DNA of 5,883 bases, taken from NCBI GenBank assembly GCA_026706505.1, contig JAPOYQ010000822.1, positions 1 through 5,883 on the forward strand. Reading direction: 5' to 3'. Below, piece after piece: positions 5,026 through 5,883 of this stretch (position 1 is the stretch's first letter; the number at the start of each line of letters is the position of its first letter). The DNA comes from Gemmatimonadota bacterium. GTDB lineage: Bacteria > Latescibacterota > UBA2968 > UBA8231. The notes below the pieces were generated by a model, which had not been told where the DNA came from, made no database searches, and was given only the letters and a program-made list of their open reading frames with translations. Position numbers and translations under genes: made by a program.

Positions 5026-5883
5026 TTGCGCGATCTATCTACGACTATCGCCGTCCTCGCCCTGATCTTGGTCGGTTGGTACGCCCTTAACCGCTGGGTC
5101 TTATCCGTCTATCCAGACGATCCGTCTGCGGGCGGCGAGTACACTGTCATCCGCTGGGCCTCTGACCCCAACCCGGCGCGCACCGAACAAATGGCTCTCT
5201 TCAACCGGCTCTACGAAGACAAGAAAGTGCGCGTCGTCCTCGACCCAAGCGCGGATGTGCAAAAGATCCTCACCCAAGCAGCGGCCGGCTCCGGTCCGGA
5301 CGTCTTCGATATTTATAGTTATGCGACCTTTGCGCTCTATGCTTCCAAGGGCGTCATGGTCGAACTAAACAACTACATGCGCGAGGCCAAGCTAAACCTC
5401 GACGATTTCTGGCTGCATCGGCGCAACGCCCTCGCCGTGCCCGTGGCCGGTGCGTCGGCCTCGGCCGACGAATACGAGCGCTTTCGCATCTACGCCGTCC
5501 CCAACAACGTCACCGTCAGCGTCACCTTTCTCAACCGCTCGCTCTACGACGCAGTCCAGCGCGAGCGCCAAGCACGGGGCTTGGCCATGCCACCCTTGCC
5601 GTGGAATCACTGGACTTGGTGGGACTACGTCCTCTTGTGTCAGGCCCTCACCAAAAAGAGCGCCGATGGCCGGCGCTATGAAACCTTTGGCTCGGGCGGG
5701 GCGGGCTTTGGCGGGGGGTTGAACAACTTCATCTACCAAGCCGGTGGCAGCTTCCTCAGCGACGATGGCACTGAAATCGCCCTTGATTCTCCAGCCGGTG
5801 CCATAGCCGCCCAATATCTGTACGATCTGGTCAACACCTTCCACGTCGTGCCCTCGGCCGAAGATCAATCCGCGCAAACAGGT
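5026..5883 (+). CDS. ABC transporter extracellular solute-binding protein (family 1 type), N-terminal part
   Basis: The frame is open from 4966 to the right edge. TTG at 5026 is the only usual start codon before the membrane segment, with a weak GGGG at 5016-5019 ahead of it. 286 codons are visible. Residues about 6-26 form a single hydrophobic segment (TTIAVLALILVGWYALNRWV) without a lipobox Cys or clear cleavage site, so the protein is probably tethered by a signal anchor. The mature part follows the MalE/UgpB-like SBP family: YTVIRWASDPN, then QMALFNRLYED, VRVVLDPSADVQKILTQAAA, GSGPDVFDIYSY, KGVMVELNNYM, and later RIYAVPNNVTVSVTFLNRSL and WTWWDYVLLCQALTK. GGLNNFIYQAGGSFLSDDG is the usual mid-protein landmark. 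Such proteins deliver sugars or oligosaccharides to ABC permeases, whose genes would be expected to the right. Full family members are about 400-500 residues, so about one third or more is missing. Ligand unknown; a carbohydrate is favoured by family and by the neighbouring CBM9-like gene. Confidence 0.9.
   Translation, partial: MRDLSTTIAVLALILVGWYALNRWVLSVYPDDPSAGGEYTVIRWASDPNPARTEQMALFNRLYEDKKVRVVLDPSADVQKILTQAAAGSGPDVFDIYSYATFALYASKGVMVELNNYMREAKLNLDDFWLHRRNALAVPVAGASASADEYERFRIYAVPNNVTVSVTFLNRSLYDAVQRERQARGLAMPPLPWNHWTWWDYVLLCQALTKKSADGRRYETFGSGGAGFGGGLNNFIYQAGGSFLSDDGTEIALDSPAGAIAAQYLYDLVNTFHVVPSAEDQSAQTG

Noticed and set aside
5392..5877. 161-codon minus-strand open frame inside the solute-binding protein gene
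   Set aside because: Shadow of the strongly supported SBP frame, Gly/Val-rich with no motif.
1..5883. CRISPR array, tRNA, rRNA or insertion sequence
   Set aside because: No regularly spaced repeats, no transposase-like frame or terminal inverted repeats, and no recognisable tRNA or rRNA segment on reading both strands by eye.

Overview
The window looks like a chromosomal segment from a Gram-negative-type bacterium with an elaborate envelope. The best guess is an uncultured FCB-group or Latescibacterota-like lineage. This rests on three things: a secreted protein ending in a FlgD/T9SS-like C-terminal domain (FTPNGDGIND..., IYDLAGRLVR, WDGR), a CBM9-like secreted protein, and an adjacent ABC-type sugar-binding protein. 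The phylum is an inference from protein style, not a database result. Base composition is moderately GC-rich with no obvious foreign island.

Layout: bases 1-4821 hold four genes on the minus strand, read right to left. First is a secreted CBM9-like protein (3913-4821). It is followed by a 121-nt intergenic stretch full of hairpins, then a lipoprotein (3045-3791). Next is a 653-residue secreted multidomain protein (1084-3045), overlapping the lipoprotein stop by one base (TAATG). Last is the start of a large secreted, probably outer-membrane-associated protein (1-1024) that runs off the left edge. All four have export signals and correctly spaced Shine-Dalgarno sequences, so this reads as one envelope/surface operon. 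Its function cannot be named from sequence alone.

Bases 4822-5025 are a divergent regulatory region. It carries a TTGACA/TATAAA promoter for the minus operon, an AT-rich 11-bp inverted repeat in the middle, and a TTGACA/TACACT promoter for the plus strand. From 5026 rightward runs the N-terminal 286 codons of a family-1-type extracellular solute-binding protein with an N-terminal membrane anchor, cut by the right edge.

Together the content suggests carbohydrate capture: surface proteins with carbohydrate-binding or discoidin-like modules made from one side, and a sugar ABC-importer binding protein from the other. The most unusual local structure is a 19-bp GNRA-capped RNA hairpin between the first two genes of the minus operon. 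Three of the five genes begin with non-ATG codons (GTG, TTG, TTG). The two edge-truncated genes (1-1024 and 5026-5883) were translated by hand.
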